From Clostridia bacterium (lineage in GTDB: Bacteria; Bacillota; Clostridia; Christensenellales; CAG-138), in contig JAFSEB010000025.1 in NCBI GenBank assembly GCA_017435905.1, positions 1 through 60,302 of the forward strand: DNA of 60,302 nucleotides, in the 5' to 3' direction. Positions 1 to 8,638 of this stretch are shown here, in pieces (positions within the stretch are counted from its first letter, which is position 1; every line of letters begins with the position of its first letter). Under the pieces are notes generated by a model. It searched no databases and was not told where the DNA came from. It saw nothing but the letters and a program-made list of their open reading frames with translations. The position numbers and the translations under genes were made by a program.

Positions 1-137
1 GAAGAGTCTAAAAAGGCAAGACCGGTTCTATCGGCAGGCGTGTGGTCGAAGGAATAGTGGTGCTATTTCAAGACCGCACAACACACCGATAGGGCCGGTA
101 TTGCCTTTCTTAGACCGATGTTTTCTTATCGGAATAC
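1..137 (+). repeat. Left, partial copy of hairpin-rich MITE-like repeat
   Basis: This is a 137 bp stretch repeated in inverted orientation at 60030-60166 with a single mismatch (base 5). It folds into an almost continuous hairpin from 6 to 115: GTCTAA (6-11) pairs with TTAGAC (110-115), GGTC (44-47) with GACC (72-75), and an apical stem 51-57/63-69 closes a 5 nt loop. A second short hairpin follows, CCGAT (115-119) with ATCGG (128-132), then the end motif GGAATAC (131-137). It probably continues beyond base 1, because the homology runs to the window edge. It lies downstream of the acetyltransferase gene. Confidence 0.85.
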
Positions 138-161
138 CCCGCTGCGCTTTTTTATGTTCGT

Positions 162-650
162 TCATTTGATTTTGAGCCGATACAGCCGCTGCATCCGGGG
201 TGTTTTGCGGAAGGTATCGATCTCCCCCACAAATTCCCAGCCGTAGCGTTCGTAAAGCCCCACATGGGCGGTATAAAGAAACAGTTCTTCAAGCCCTGCC
301 CTTTCCGCTTCCGCCTGTACGGAACGGATCAGAAATTCCGAATATCCCTTTCCCCTGTATGCAGGATCAATAAACAGATTTGCAAGCCACGGATAGATGT
401 TCGGCCGGATATCCATATCGGAAAGGGTGAACTGGAACATGCCGATGAGCGTTTCACCGAAATACAGCCCGTAAGTGCGTGGAAACCGCTGCTTTTCGCA
501 GCTGTTTTCCATCATCGTCCTTACCTCTTCCCGGCTGTAGCCTTCCGGCTCGCCCCACCACGGGTAAAGCCAGCTGACTGCGCTGTTAAGAAACGCTGCG
601 GTGGCTTCCGTGACCGGACGGAGGGACAGCAAATGCATTTCCTTATTCAT
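162..650 (-). CDS. GNAT family N-acetyltransferase
   Basis: A 162-residue protein of the GNAT fold, which moves an acetyl group from acetyl-CoA to an amine; the substrate cannot be read from sequence. The acetyl-CoA loop is visible as RGKGYSEFLI after the strand LANLFIDPAY (residues ~90-110), and the closing LYERYGWEFVGE motif is near residue 130-142. The ATG at 650 overlaps the end of the upstream exonuclease gene by 8 bases, so the two are probably translated together. Nothing shows a role linked to DNA repair. Confidence 0.85.
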   Translation of the reverse strand: MNKEMHLLSLRPVTEATAAFLNSAVSWLYPWWGEPEGYSREEVRTMMENSCEKQRFPRTYGLYFGETLIGMFQFTLSDMDIRPNIYPWLANLFIDPAYRGKGYSEFLIRSVQAEAERAGLEELFLYTAHVGLYERYGWEFVGEIDTFRKTPRMQRLYRLKIK

Positions 651-1410
651 TTTGAAGCTCCAGCATCACGGGGCAATGATCGCTGCCCATGACCTCCGCA
701 AGTATGCTGCTTTCTTCGATGCGCTCCTTGAGCCGCTCGCTGACAAGGAAGTAATCGATGCGCCAGCCTGCGTTGTTCTTTCTGGCGTTGAACATATAGC
801 TCCACCAGGAATAGGCGCCGGTCTTGTCCGGATAAAGATAGCGGAAGGTATCCACAAAGCCGCTTGCAAGAAGGGAAGTGAACTTCTCCCTTTCCTGATC
901 GCTGAAGCCTGCGCTGCCCCGGTTCTGCTTGGGATTTTTAAGATCTATCTCGTGATGCGCCACGTTCAGGTCTCCGCAGACTACCACGGGTTTCCTTGCA
1001 TCAAGGGAAACAAGGTATTCCCGGAAGGCATCGTCCCAATCCATGCGGTATTCAAGGCGTGCAAGCTCCTTTTGGGCATTTGGCGTATAGCAGGTAACGA
1101 AATAAAAGTCCGCAAATTCAAGGGTGATGACACGCCCCTCCTGCAGGAAACCCATTTCCGCCTCGTTGGGCAGACCGAAGGAAACGCTGAGCGGTTCCAT
1201 ACGGCTGAAGATGGCAGTGCCGGAATATCCTTTCTTTTCGGCGCTGTGCCAATACTGGCGGTAGCCTTCAAATTCGATGCTGATCTGCTCCGGCTGCAGC
1301 TTGGTCTCCTGCAGCGCCACGATATCCGCATCAATGATGCGGAAAAACTCTTCAAAGCCTTTGCCCAGGCAGGCACGAAGGCCGTTTACATTCCATGACA
1401 CGAAACGCAT
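643..1410 (-). CDS. xth: Exodeoxyribonuclease III / AP endonuclease
   Basis: A 255-residue member of the exonuclease III/AP endonuclease family, which cuts 5' of abasic sites and removes nucleotides from 3' ends in base-excision repair. Family signatures are complete: WNVNGLRA at the N-terminus, LQETK (metal-binding Glu near residue 36), GDLNVAHHEIDL near 145-156, the WRIDYFL strand, and GSDHCP near the C-terminus with the catalytic Asp-His. Length is normal for the Bacillus ExoA type. A GGAGGG site sits before the ATG at 1410. It is 3 bases from the kinase gene upstream and overlaps the acetyltransferase downstream. Confidence 0.95.
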   Translation of the reverse strand: MRFVSWNVNGLRACLGKGFEEFFRIIDADIVALQETKLQPEQISIEFEGYRQYWHSAEKKGYSGTAIFSRMEPLSVSFGLPNEAEMGFLQEGRVITLEFADFYFVTCYTPNAQKELARLEYRMDWDDAFREYLVSLDARKPVVVCGDLNVAHHEIDLKNPKQNRGSAGFSDQEREKFTSLLASGFVDTFRYLYPDKTGAYSWWSYMFNARKNNAGWRIDYFLVSERLKERIEESSILAEVMGSDHCPVMLELQNE

Positions 1411-1413
1411 GGG

Positions 1414-3078
1414 TCATCCCTCCCTGTAAAAGGTATTGCCGCCGATAAATTCCCTGAGGATGCTCGTGGGAGGGATCTCATCCTCCACATCCGCATCAAG
1501 GATATAATTGAGGAACTTCACGATATCCCGTGTTTCCGCATAAAAGGGACTTTGGGGCGGCACTGCCGCAAGCAGCGGATACACATATTTTTTGAGCACT
1601 GCGATCTCGTAAACAAGGGTGGTGTTGAAAAGCGCATCCGCATGTTCCTGATAGGGGAAGATCCACGTTTCCTCGCCCCTGCGCACGGAGGGCCACATGG
1701 AAAGCGTTGTTTCCATGGAGGCATTGCGTGTGGCGTAATCCCTGACAAGGCGGCGAAGAAGCCTGACATCCGTGGTACGGATGCGGTTATGGTCATCAAG
1801 GTTCATGGTGGTGAGTGCACTCACATACACACGGAATACCGCTTCATCCGGCACATCCTTCGTCAGCAGCAGCGGATTGAGCCCGTGGATGCCTTCGATG
1901 ATGAGGGGCTGATCCGCCTTGACCCTGAGGGGGATCCCCTCCGGGGCACGCTTTCCCGTTTTAAAGTCGAAGCGGGGAACCTCTACCTCCTCGCCCCGAA
2001 GAAGTGATGCAAGGTCACGGTTAAAACGGGGAATATCAAGGGTGTTGATATGTTCAAGATCCATCTCGCCGTTTTCATCCCGTGGGATGGTATCCCTGTC
2101 AAGGTAATAGTTATCGAGGGAAAGCATGATGGGATCCTGCGCCAGCACACGAAGCTGCGTGGCGATGCGGTTTGCGCTGGTGGTCTTGCCGGAAGAACTG
2201 GGCCCTGCCACCATCACCGCCCGTGCCTTTTTTGCCACGATGCCGTCCGCAATGGCGGCATAGCTTTTTTCATGCAGCGCCTCGCTGATGCGGACGATCT
2301 CCCGGATGGAGCCGTTTTCCACCAGGCTGTTGAGCTCGTTGACGGTATCGCAGTGCATCAGCTTGCCCCACCTGTCGCTTTGGAAGAATACGGAGGCAAA
2401 CTTTTCCGTATCCGCACAGTCGCTGGGCACATCCGGCTCATCCTTGCGGGGCATGAGCATCAGTATTGCACCGTCTTCGGTATAGCGCAGGCGGAACACA
2501 TCCGCATAATCGGTGGAAGGCGCCATTTCGCCGTAAAAGTAATCCATGTAATCGCCAAGGCTGTAAACATCAAAATAGCTGAATTTACGCCAGTTGAGCA
2601 GCTTTGCCTTATCGATCTGCCCATCCTTTTCAAACCGGGCGGTAGCTTCCTCAATGGATAGGCGTTTCCGGTTGAGAGGCTCCGCAGCACGGACGATGAG
2701 GCGCATCTCGCTTTCAAGGCGCAGCACATCCTGCTGCGACAGAGCAGGCTCTTTTTCCACGGTGATATACAACCCGGGGCCGAGGGAATAGCGTACCTGC
2801 ACCCGTGCTTTGGGATAGAGCCGCCTTACCGCAGCGATCAGGATAAACTGCAGCGTGCGCTCATAGACACGGCGTCCCATCTCCTCCCCATAACGGAGAA
2901 GATGGACTTCCACATCCCGAAAGGGCGTATAATTGAGGCTGAACACTTCCCCGCCGATCTTTGCGGCAAGGGGGCGTTTTTTAAGAGAAATGCTGTCAAG
3001 CTCCAGCTTTTTCACCGCATCCAGCAGGCTTTCGCCATGATTGAGAACAGCGGTGATCCCATCGATGATCACTTTCAT
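1414..3078 (-). CDS. Uridine kinase-like nucleoside kinase with ThrRS-like N-terminus
   Basis: A 554-residue protein made of a TGS-like domain (about 1-60), a region resembling the second additional domain of threonyl-tRNA synthetase (about 70-220), and a C-terminal uridine-kinase P-loop domain. The P-loop GPSSSGKTT is at about 292-300, followed by SLDNYYLDRD and LIIEGIHGLN. Such fusions are a known Clostridia/Thermotoga family annotated as nucleoside kinase; whether uridine is the true substrate is uncertain. I placed the start at the ATG at 3078 because GGAGGAGGA lies just upstream; an in-frame ATG 39 bases earlier lacks a comparable site. Confidence 0.85.
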   Translation of the reverse strand: MKVIIDGITAVLNHGESLLDAVKKLELDSISLKKRPLAAKIGGEVFSLNYTPFRDVEVHLLRYGEEMGRRVYERTLQFILIAAVRRLYPKARVQVRYSLGPGLYITVEKEPALSQQDVLRLESEMRLIVRAAEPLNRKRLSIEEATARFEKDGQIDKAKLLNWRKFSYFDVYSLGDYMDYFYGEMAPSTDYADVFRLRYTEDGAILMLMPRKDEPDVPSDCADTEKFASVFFQSDRWGKLMHCDTVNELNSLVENGSIREIVRISEALHEKSYAAIADGIVAKKARAVMVAGPSSSGKTTSANRIATQLRVLAQDPIMLSLDNYYLDRDTIPRDENGEMDLEHINTLDIPRFNRDLASLLRGEEVEVPRFDFKTGKRAPEGIPLRVKADQPLIIEGIHGLNPLLLTKDVPDEAVFRVYVSALTTMNLDDHNRIRTTDVRLLRRLVRDYATRNASMETTLSMWPSVRRGEETWIFPYQEHADALFNTTLVYEIAVLKKYVYPLLAAVPPQSPFYAETRDIVKFLNYILDADVEDEIPPTSILREFIGGNTFYREG

Positions 3079-3133
3079 AAAGTTCCTCCTCCCCATTCGG
3101 AATAAAACCCGTTTCACTTGCTACGATAACAAT

Positions 3134-3139
3134 ATTATA
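3134..3139 (-). promoter_or_regulatory. Candidate -10 box for the kinase operon
   Basis: TATAAT on the minus strand, about 55 bases upstream of the kinase start, within the 248 bp divergent gap 3079-3326. I could not identify a convincing -35 box and there is no TG extension. Confidence 0.45.
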
Positions 3140-3222
3140 GCGCATTTTTCCGCCGCATACAGCAAACTGTGGCTTTTTTTGAAATATTGCCGATTTTTTC
3201 AAACTTTAGCCAATATATCTGT

Positions 3223-3228
3223 TATAAT
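3223..3228 (+). promoter_or_regulatory. Candidate extended -10 for the flippase-mazG operon
   Basis: TGTTATAAT on the plus strand, about 100 bases upstream of the flippase gene. The TG extension and perfect TATAAT suggest a sigma-A promoter; the -35 region is AT-rich without a clear TTGACA. Confidence 0.55.
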
Positions 3229-3326
3229 GTATGTAGTGGAAATTTGTCCGCTCTTCGGACTGACCCATTTTGCGTCCGCTTTTCTCCCTGTGAGAATGGC
3301 GGTCATGTTAACAAAGCAGGTGTGAT

Positions 3327-4946
3327 ATGGAAAAAAAGCAATCTTCGTTTGTCAAAGGCGCAGCGATCCTTGGCATTGCGGGCCTGATCGTAAAGGTGAT
3401 CGGCGCCTTCTTCCGGGTGCCCCTTGCCAATCATGTGGGTCCGGAGGGCATGAGCTACTATGAAGTAGCATATCCCTACTATTCCGGTCTTCTTGTGATC
3501 GCCTCCGCAGGTCTTCCCACCGCCATTTCCAAAATGGTGAGCGAACGGGTCACCATGCGTGATTACCGGGGCGCCCGTGAGGTGTTCCGCACCGCCCAGA
3601 TGCTTCTGCTTGTGATCGGTATCGTGCTGGGGCTTTTGATGTTTTTCCTTGCAAAGCCCCTTGCAGCATCCAGCGGTCTTGATGACGCCTACCTCTCCTT
3701 CCGGGCCTTTGCCCCTGCACTGCTGTTCGTTTCCATCATGTGTGCATACAGAGGCTATCTGCAGGGCATGCAGCAGATGAGCGGCACCGCCATTTCCCAG
3801 ATCGTGGAGCAGCTGGGCAAGCTTTTGATCGGCCTTGCCCTTGCCATCAAGCTGCTGCCCAAGGGCCCCCAGTATGCGGCCATGGGTGCCATCATCGGCG
3901 TGACGGCCAGCGAGCTGATCGCCCTCATTGCGATCTTCCTCATTTACCGCATGCGCAAAAAAGGCTTTGACGCAAAGCTCAGCCGCAGCCCGCAGACCAA
4001 GCCCCGGGGCTTTGGCGTCATTGCAAAAAGCCTTCTTGCCATCGCCATCCCTGTGACCATCGGCGCCTCCATCAGTTCCCTTGCAGGCATTGTGGATGTG
4101 GCGCTGATCATCAACATCCTTACAAACAACCTCGGCTATGAAACAAAGGTGGCGCAGACCGCCTTCTCGCTGCTGCGCACCAACGTAACCACCCTCACGA
4201 ACATGCCGGGCGTGCTCACCATGGCCCTTGCCATGAGCCTTGTGCCCGCCATTTCCGCAGGCATTGCCCGAAGGGAAAGCGGCAGCGTCCGCCTTGCATC
4301 CCGCCTTGGGCTCAAGCTGGCGCTCATCATCGGCATTCCCTGTGCCACGGGTCTTTTTGTGCTGGCTGCCCCGGTGATCTCGCTCCTGTACCCGAACCTG
4401 ACCGCAGCGGAACTCGCCCTTGCCACGGATCTGATGCACACCGCTTCCATCGGCGTGATCTTCCTTTCCATGGTGCAGACCATGACCGGCGTGCTGCAGG
4501 GCATGGGCAAGCAGAATGTGCCTGTTTTTAACCTGTTCCTCGGCTTTCTGCTGAAGGTGGCGGTGCTGCTTGTACTCATGAACATCCCCTCCGTCAACAT
4601 TCAGGGCGCAGCGGTCTCCACCGTGGTATGCTATGCCTTTGCCGGCATTGCGGACACCGTTTATACCGCACGCCGTGCAAGGCTGAAGCTGCCCGTTTTC
4701 GATGTATTTCTTAAGCCCCTGCTTGCATCCCTCATGATGGGTGCCGCCGTGCATTTCGCTTACGGCTACCTTGCGGGCGGCGGTCACACCACCCTTGCCA
4801 CCCTTGCATCCGTCTGCGCCGGTGTCGGCGTTTACGGCATCCTTGCGGTTCTGCTTAAAATGTTCTCCTACGATGAACTTGCCCTGATCCCCGGCGGCAC
4901 GAAACTGCGCCGCCTGATATACCCGAAAGGAAATCCCGCAAAATGA
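3327..4946 (+). CDS. Polysaccharide/lipid flippase, SpoVB/MurJ family (MOP superfamily)
   Basis: A 539-residue integral membrane protein with about 14 hydrophobic segments, beginning with a short basic-polar stretch and the AAILGIAGLIVKVIGAFFRV segment typical of SpoVB/MurJ proteins. The family flips lipid-linked cell-wall precursors such as lipid II across the membrane. Members of this branch act in sporulation (SpoVB) or vegetative growth, and sequence alone does not separate them. Coupling to MazG by a 4-base ATGA overlap matches the spoVB-yabN(mazG)-hup type order of Bacillus. Confidence 0.85.
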   Translation: MEKKQSSFVKGAAILGIAGLIVKVIGAFFRVPLANHVGPEGMSYYEVAYPYYSGLLVIASAGLPTAISKMVSERVTMRDYRGAREVFRTAQMLLLVIGIVLGLLMFFLAKPLAASSGLDDAYLSFRAFAPALLFVSIMCAYRGYLQGMQQMSGTAISQIVEQLGKLLIGLALAIKLLPKGPQYAAMGAIIGVTASELIALIAIFLIYRMRKKGFDAKLSRSPQTKPRGFGVIAKSLLAIAIPVTIGASISSLAGIVDVALIINILTNNLGYETKVAQTAFSLLRTNVTTLTNMPGVLTMALAMSLVPAISAGIARRESGSVRLASRLGLKLALIIGIPCATGLFVLAAPVISLLYPNLTAAELALATDLMHTASIGVIFLSMVQTMTGVLQGMGKQNVPVFNLFLGFLLKVAVLLVLMNIPSVNIQGAAVSTVVCYAFAGIADTVYTARRARLKLPVFDVFLKPLLASLMMGAAVHFAYGYLAGGGHTTLATLASVCAGVGVYGILAVLLKMFSYDELALIPGGTKLRRLIYPKGNPAK

Positions 4947-6382
4947 AGACCATTACCATTGCACCCCTTGCAACACCGAAAAGCATCACCCTTGAAGCCT
5001 ACAAAGCCGTTACGGAGGCAAAGCAGCTTTTCCTGCAGACGGCGGAGCACCCGAGCGCCGCTTTTATCAAGGCGGCAGGCATTCCCTTTTCCACCATGGA
5101 TGACCTGTTTGTTTCCGCAGAGGATTTTGACGAGCTCAACAGCATGATCGCCGAGCGCCTGATGCAGGCGGAGGGCGATGCGGTCTATGCCGCACCCGGC
5201 CGGGGTATTGGCGAAGCACAGCTTGCAGCCATCCGCGAAGCCGCCAAAAAGGCCGGTGCACAGCTGTGCATCCTGCCCTCCTCCGGTTATGCGGAAGCGG
5301 CTCTTGCAGCCTTTGATGCGCCTTTTTCCTGCAGCAACATGCGCATCCTTCCTGCGCAGGAGCTGCCCTGCAATATCGACCCCTATGTGCCGCTGTGCAT
5401 TGAGGAGGTAGATACAAGGATGCGTGCCGGCGAGGTAAAGCTCGCCCTCAGCGAATACTATCCCGACGATTACCCCCTGTGGCTTTGCAGTATGGAGGCG
5501 GACGGCAGCTATACCGCCCGTTCCCTGCCCCTTTACGAGCTGGACAGGCAGGATGACTTCTTTGCCGCCACGGTGGTATTCCTCCGTGCCGCTGAATTTG
5601 AAGAGCTCACCAGGCACGGCGTTGAAGGGCTTCTGCACGTGATGGACCGTCTCCGTGCCCCCGGCGGCTGCCCCTGGGATGCGGAGCAGACCCATGAGAC
5701 CCTCAAGAGCGATCTTCTTGAGGAATCCTACGAGGTGCTCGACGCCATCGACAGGCAGGATACGGATGCCCTCTGTGAGGAGCTTGGCGACCTGATGCTG
5801 CAGGTGGTATTTCACGCGAAAATCGAGGAGGAGCTTCGGGAGTTCACCATGCGTGATGTGGCTACCGGCATCGTGGAAAAGCTCGTCTACCGCCATCCTC
5901 ACGTGTTTGGCAGCACAAATGTGAGCGGCACGAATGAAGTGCTCGTAAACTGGGAAAACCTGAAGAAGAAGGAAAAGCACCAGAACACCGTTGCCGACAT
6001 GATGAACGCCGTGCCCCACGGCTTCCCTGCGCTGATGCGTGCAAAGAAGGTGCAGAAAAAGGCCGCCCATGTGGGCTTTGACTGGAACGACCCCATGGAT
6101 GCTTTCGAGAAGATCATCGAGGAAGCCGGCGAACTGAAGGACGCCGTTTCCCGCGGCGAAGGGGAAGCACGCATCCACGAGGAACTTGGCGACCTGCTTT
6201 TCAGCGTTGTGAACACGGCACGCCTTTTGAAGCAGGACAGCGAACTGGCTCTTGCCGCAGCCACGGAAAAATTCGTGGATCGCTTCACGAAAATGGAGGC
6301 TCTGATCCTTTCCGAGGGCCTCTCGCTTGAGGAGATGGACCTTGCCGCCATGGATGTTTACTGGAATCGTGTGAAACGCTGA
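4943..6382 (+). CDS. mazG: MazG nucleotide pyrophosphohydrolase with YabN-type N-terminal domain
   Basis: A 479-residue protein. The C-terminal half carries two MazG repeats: LRAPGGCPWDAEQTH with LLEESYEVLDAI and EELGDL (about 235-290), and a second EEAGELKDAV / EELGDL block (about 393-420). These bind Mg2+ and hydrolyse NTPs to NMP and pyrophosphate, a house-cleaning role. The first ~200 residues correspond to the tetrapyrrole-methylase-like domain of YabN but are weakly conserved. The start overlaps the flippase stop (ATGA) with AAAGGA upstream. Confidence 0.9.
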   Translation: MKTITIAPLATPKSITLEAYKAVTEAKQLFLQTAEHPSAAFIKAAGIPFSTMDDLFVSAEDFDELNSMIAERLMQAEGDAVYAAPGRGIGEAQLAAIREAAKKAGAQLCILPSSGYAEAALAAFDAPFSCSNMRILPAQELPCNIDPYVPLCIEEVDTRMRAGEVKLALSEYYPDDYPLWLCSMEADGSYTARSLPLYELDRQDDFFAATVVFLRAAEFEELTRHGVEGLLHVMDRLRAPGGCPWDAEQTHETLKSDLLEESYEVLDAIDRQDTDALCEELGDLMLQVVFHAKIEEELREFTMRDVATGIVEKLVYRHPHVFGSTNVSGTNEVLVNWENLKKKEKHQNTVADMMNAVPHGFPALMRAKKVQKKAAHVGFDWNDPMDAFEKIIEEAGELKDAVSRGEGEARIHEELGDLLFSVVNTARLLKQDSELALAAATEKFVDRFTKMEALILSEGLSLEEMDLAAMDVYWNRVKR

Positions 6383-6410
6383 TTTTCTTAGTCTGACAGG
6401 CAAAAAAGGC

Positions 6411-6439
6411 TTGTACAAACGCATAAAGGCTGATACAAT
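6411..6439 (+). promoter_or_regulatory. Promoter of the HU gene
   Basis: TTGTAC at 6411-6416 and TACAAT at 6434-6439 are separated by 17 bases; TGA precedes the -10 box, giving an extended -10. It lies about 45 bases upstream of the HU start, giving HU its own transcript. Confidence 0.75.
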
Positions 6440-6484
6440 AAATGGCGGACAAAATTTCCGCTAATTAACAGGAGGATATATAAC

Positions 6485-6757
6485 ATGAATAAAACCGAAC
6501 TGATCGCTGTCGTTGCCGAAAAGAGCGGCTTCTCCAAGAAGGACGCCGAAATTGCCATCAACGCTGCGCTCGGCACCATCACCGAAACCCTCAAGTCCGG
6601 CGAAAAGGTTTCCCTCGTCGGCTTTGGCACCTTTGAAGTTCGCAACCGTCCCGCACACAAGGGTCACAACCCCATGACCGGTGCTGAGATCGAGATCGCT
6701 GCCAGCAAGGCTCCTGCCTTCAAGGCCGGCAAGGCTCTCAAGGAAGCGCTCAACTAA
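6485..6757 (+). CDS. hup: DNA-binding protein HU
   Basis: A 90-residue histone-like nucleoid protein that binds and bends DNA as a dimer. It has the whole family pattern: MNKTELI start, dimer helices, [15 protein letters not shown] strand, and the arm containing [14 protein letters not shown] (about 59-72) that contacts the minor groove. A strong AGGAGG is 10 bases before the ATG. It is monocistronic, between its own promoter and a terminator. Confidence 0.97.
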   Translation: MNKTELIAVVAEKSGFSKKDAEIAINAALGTITETLKSGEKVSLVGFGTFEVRNRPAHKGHNPMTGAEIEIAASKAPAFKAGKALKEALN

Positions 6758-6774
6758 TTGCCAGTTATAAAAAA

Positions 6775-6798
6775 ACGGAGTCCCGTACGGGGCTCCGT
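6775..6798. terminator. Bidirectional terminator between HU and the ACT gene
   Basis: ACGGAG-tCCCG-ta-CGGG-gCTCCGT stem. On the plus strand it is followed by TTCTGCTTTT, on the minus strand by a T-run (plus-strand run of A at 6768-6775), so it can end transcripts from both converging genes. Confidence 0.85.
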
Positions 6799-6819
6799 TC
6801 TGCTTTTGGCTTCATTCGT

Positions 6820-7185
6820 TTATGCGATGCTGTAACCGTTTTCCGCAAGAAGCTGCAGCGCTTCCTGAAAGCATTCCTCTTTCAGGAACACATAATCCGT
6901 ATCATAGGTGGATACGGCAAAGATGCTGATATTCGCCTCCGCCAGCAGCGATGCGATGCGGGCAAGGATGCCGATCAGGGAAAAATCAAGCTGTCCCGAC
7001 AGGCGAAAACCACGCCAGCCATCCTCCCTTGCAAGGGCAGCAAAAGGCACACGCACCGTGGGAAGAACCAATGAAAACTCGTTTTCCGTTCTGCCAGTAA
7101 AGCAATAGGGCATGGAAATATCCACGCCTTTATAGTCATGCACCTTGCACACGGAAAAGCGATCCTGCAATACTTCGATCTTCAT
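6820..7185 (-). CDS. ACT domain protein
   Basis: A 121-residue protein whose C-terminal half resembles a small ACT/CASTOR-type domain: QLDFSLIGILARIASLLAEANISIFAVSTYDTDYVFL (about 67-103) has the usual strand-helix-strand pattern of ligand-sensing ACT modules, but there is no attached enzyme. Family members are thought to bind amino acids; no ligand can be inferred here. The start at 7185 follows GGGAGC; an upstream in-frame ATG at 7290 would run through the coaBC terminator, so I rejected it. Confidence 0.75.
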   Translation of the reverse strand: MKIEVLQDRFSVCKVHDYKGVDISMPYCFTGRTENEFSLVLPTVRVPFAALAREDGWRGFRLSGQLDFSLIGILARIASLLAEANISIFAVSTYDTDYVFLKEECFQEALQLLAENGYSIA

Positions 7186-7204
7186 ATAATGCTCCCGAAA
7201 AAAT

Positions 7205-7227
7205 GACCCATGGCAGTGCCGTGGGTC
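7205..7227 (-). terminator. Terminator after coaBC
   Basis: GACCCA and TGGGTC arms with inner GGCA/TGCC form a hairpin followed on the minus strand by TTTTTT. It separates coaBC from the ACT gene, which is therefore transcribed by read-through or from an unseen promoter. Confidence 0.75.
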
Positions 7228-7234
7228 ATGCTGT

Positions 7235-8434
7235 TTATTTGGTCTCCTCCTGCGGAAACAGGCGGTCAAGAAGCCAATCCGCAAGGGCACGCTTTGTCAT
7301 GCTGCCGCTCTGTTCGAAGGAACCGTCACGCTTATAGAGGGTAACGGCATTGGTATCCACACCAAAGCCTGCACCGGCTGCGGTCACATCGTTGGCAGCG
7401 ATCATATCGAGGTTTTTGCTTTCAAGCTTTTTGCCGGCATTCTCACGGAGGTTTTCCGTTTCCGCCGCAAAGCCCATTACACGCTTGTCGCCCTTCTGCT
7501 GCCCGATGCTCTTGAGGATATCACGGGTGGCTGCCAGCTCAAGGGACATGCCTTCCCTGCCGTTTTTCTTGATCTTTTGCTCTGCCGCCACAGCAGGGGT
7601 GAAATCCGCAGGGGCAGCAGCCATGATAAGGCCGTCACATGCAGGAAAACAGGCGTGTACCGCCTCGAACATATCGGCGGAGGAAACGACGCTCACCCTG
7701 TCAACGCCCTGCGGCACGGACAGCGTGACAGGCCCACTGACAAGGGTGACCTTTGCGCCCCGTGCTGCCGCTGCCTCTGCGATGGCATAGCCCATTTTGC
7801 CGCTGGAGCGGTTGGTGATATAGCGCACGGGGTCGATCTTTTCCTGGGTGGGGCCGGCGCTGACAAGCACATGCTTGCCCTTCAGGTCCTGCCTCGGATA
7901 AAGAAGCTGCATCACCGCATCCACGATCGTCTGGGGCTCCGCAAGGCGACCCCTGCCCACATCGCCGCAGGCAAGCATGCCCTCATCGGGCTCAATGAAC
8001 TGCCAGCCGCGGTTTTTGAGCTTTGCGATGTTTTCCTGCACCGCAGCATTCTCGTACATATTCACATTCATGGCAGGCGCCACAAGAATAGGCGCACGGG
8101 TCGCAAGCACCGTGGTGGAAAGCATATCATCTGCGATGCCGTTTGCCGCTTTGCCGATAAAATTCGCCGTTGCAGGCGCAACAAGGAACACATCCGCCCG
8201 TTTTGCAAGGGCGATATGCTCCACTTCCCAAGGGTTCTCCCGGTTGAACATATCCACCACAACCGGGTTTGCGCTGACGGTCTCAAGGGCAAGCGGCGTG
8301 ATGATCTCGCTGCCTGCACGGGTCAGGATGATGCGCACATCCACATCAAGCTTTCTGAGCTTGCTGGCGATGTCGCAGGCCTTGTACGCCGCAATGGAGC
8401 CCGTTACGCCGAGCACGACGCATTTCTTTGTCAT
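7235..8434 (-). CDS. coaBC: Bifunctional phosphopantothenoylcysteine decarboxylase / phosphopantothenate-cysteine ligase
   Basis: A 399-residue fusion enzyme of coenzyme A synthesis. The CoaC half (1-~185) starts with the FMN-binding GVTGSIAAYKA, has the catalytic His in VEHIALAKRAD, the PAMN substrate loop (about 118-121) and the active-site Cys in ACGDVGRGRL. The CoaB half begins LKGKHVLVSAGPTQEKIDPVRYITNRSSGKMGYAIA. It couples 4'-phosphopantothenate to cysteine with CTP and then decarboxylates it. The start overlaps the rpoZ stop (ATGA). Confidence 0.97.
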   Translation of the reverse strand: MTKKCVVLGVTGSIAAYKACDIASKLRKLDVDVRIILTRAGSEIITPLALETVSANPVVVDMFNRENPWEVEHIALAKRADVFLVAPATANFIGKAANGIADDMLSTTVLATRAPILVAPAMNVNMYENAAVQENIAKLKNRGWQFIEPDEGMLACGDVGRGRLAEPQTIVDAVMQLLYPRQDLKGKHVLVSAGPTQEKIDPVRYITNRSSGKMGYAIAEAAAARGAKVTLVSGPVTLSVPQGVDRVSVVSSADMFEAVHACFPACDGLIMAAAPADFTPAVAAEQKIKKNGREGMSLELAATRDILKSIGQQKGDKRVMGFAAETENLRENAGKKLESKNLDMIAANDVTAAGAGFGVDTNAVTLYKRDGSFEQSGSMTKRALADWLLDRLFPQEETK

Positions 8435-8631
8435 TTGGTATATTCCTCGGGGAAGACGATATCAAGGACATCCTCGTGCAGTTCTTCCACAGCCACGGAA
8501 ACGGGGTTGCGGTCCTGCAGCTTTTCATTGTTGCCCACAAGCTGACGGGCACGCTTGGCAACGGTGGTCACCAGCATGTAGCGGCAGCCGACTTTTTCCT
8601 GAAGTTCGTTCAGTGCAGGTTTGTTCATCAT
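8431..8631 (-). CDS. rpoZ: RNA polymerase omega subunit
   Basis: A 66-residue omega subunit, which helps fold and assemble beta-prime into RNA polymerase. It keeps the family core: NELQEKVGCRYMLVTTVAKRARQL (about 8-31) and NPVSVAVEEL, slightly shorter at the C-terminus than in Proteobacteria. Two tandem ATGs are possible (8631, 8628); AAGGAGG is about 12 bases before the first. The order gmk-rpoZ-coaBC is the classical one. Confidence 0.92.
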   Translation of the reverse strand: MMNKPALNELQEKVGCRYMLVTTVAKRARQLVGNNEKLQDRNPVSVAVEELHEDVLDIVFPEEYTK

Positions 8632-8638
8632 AGGTCAA

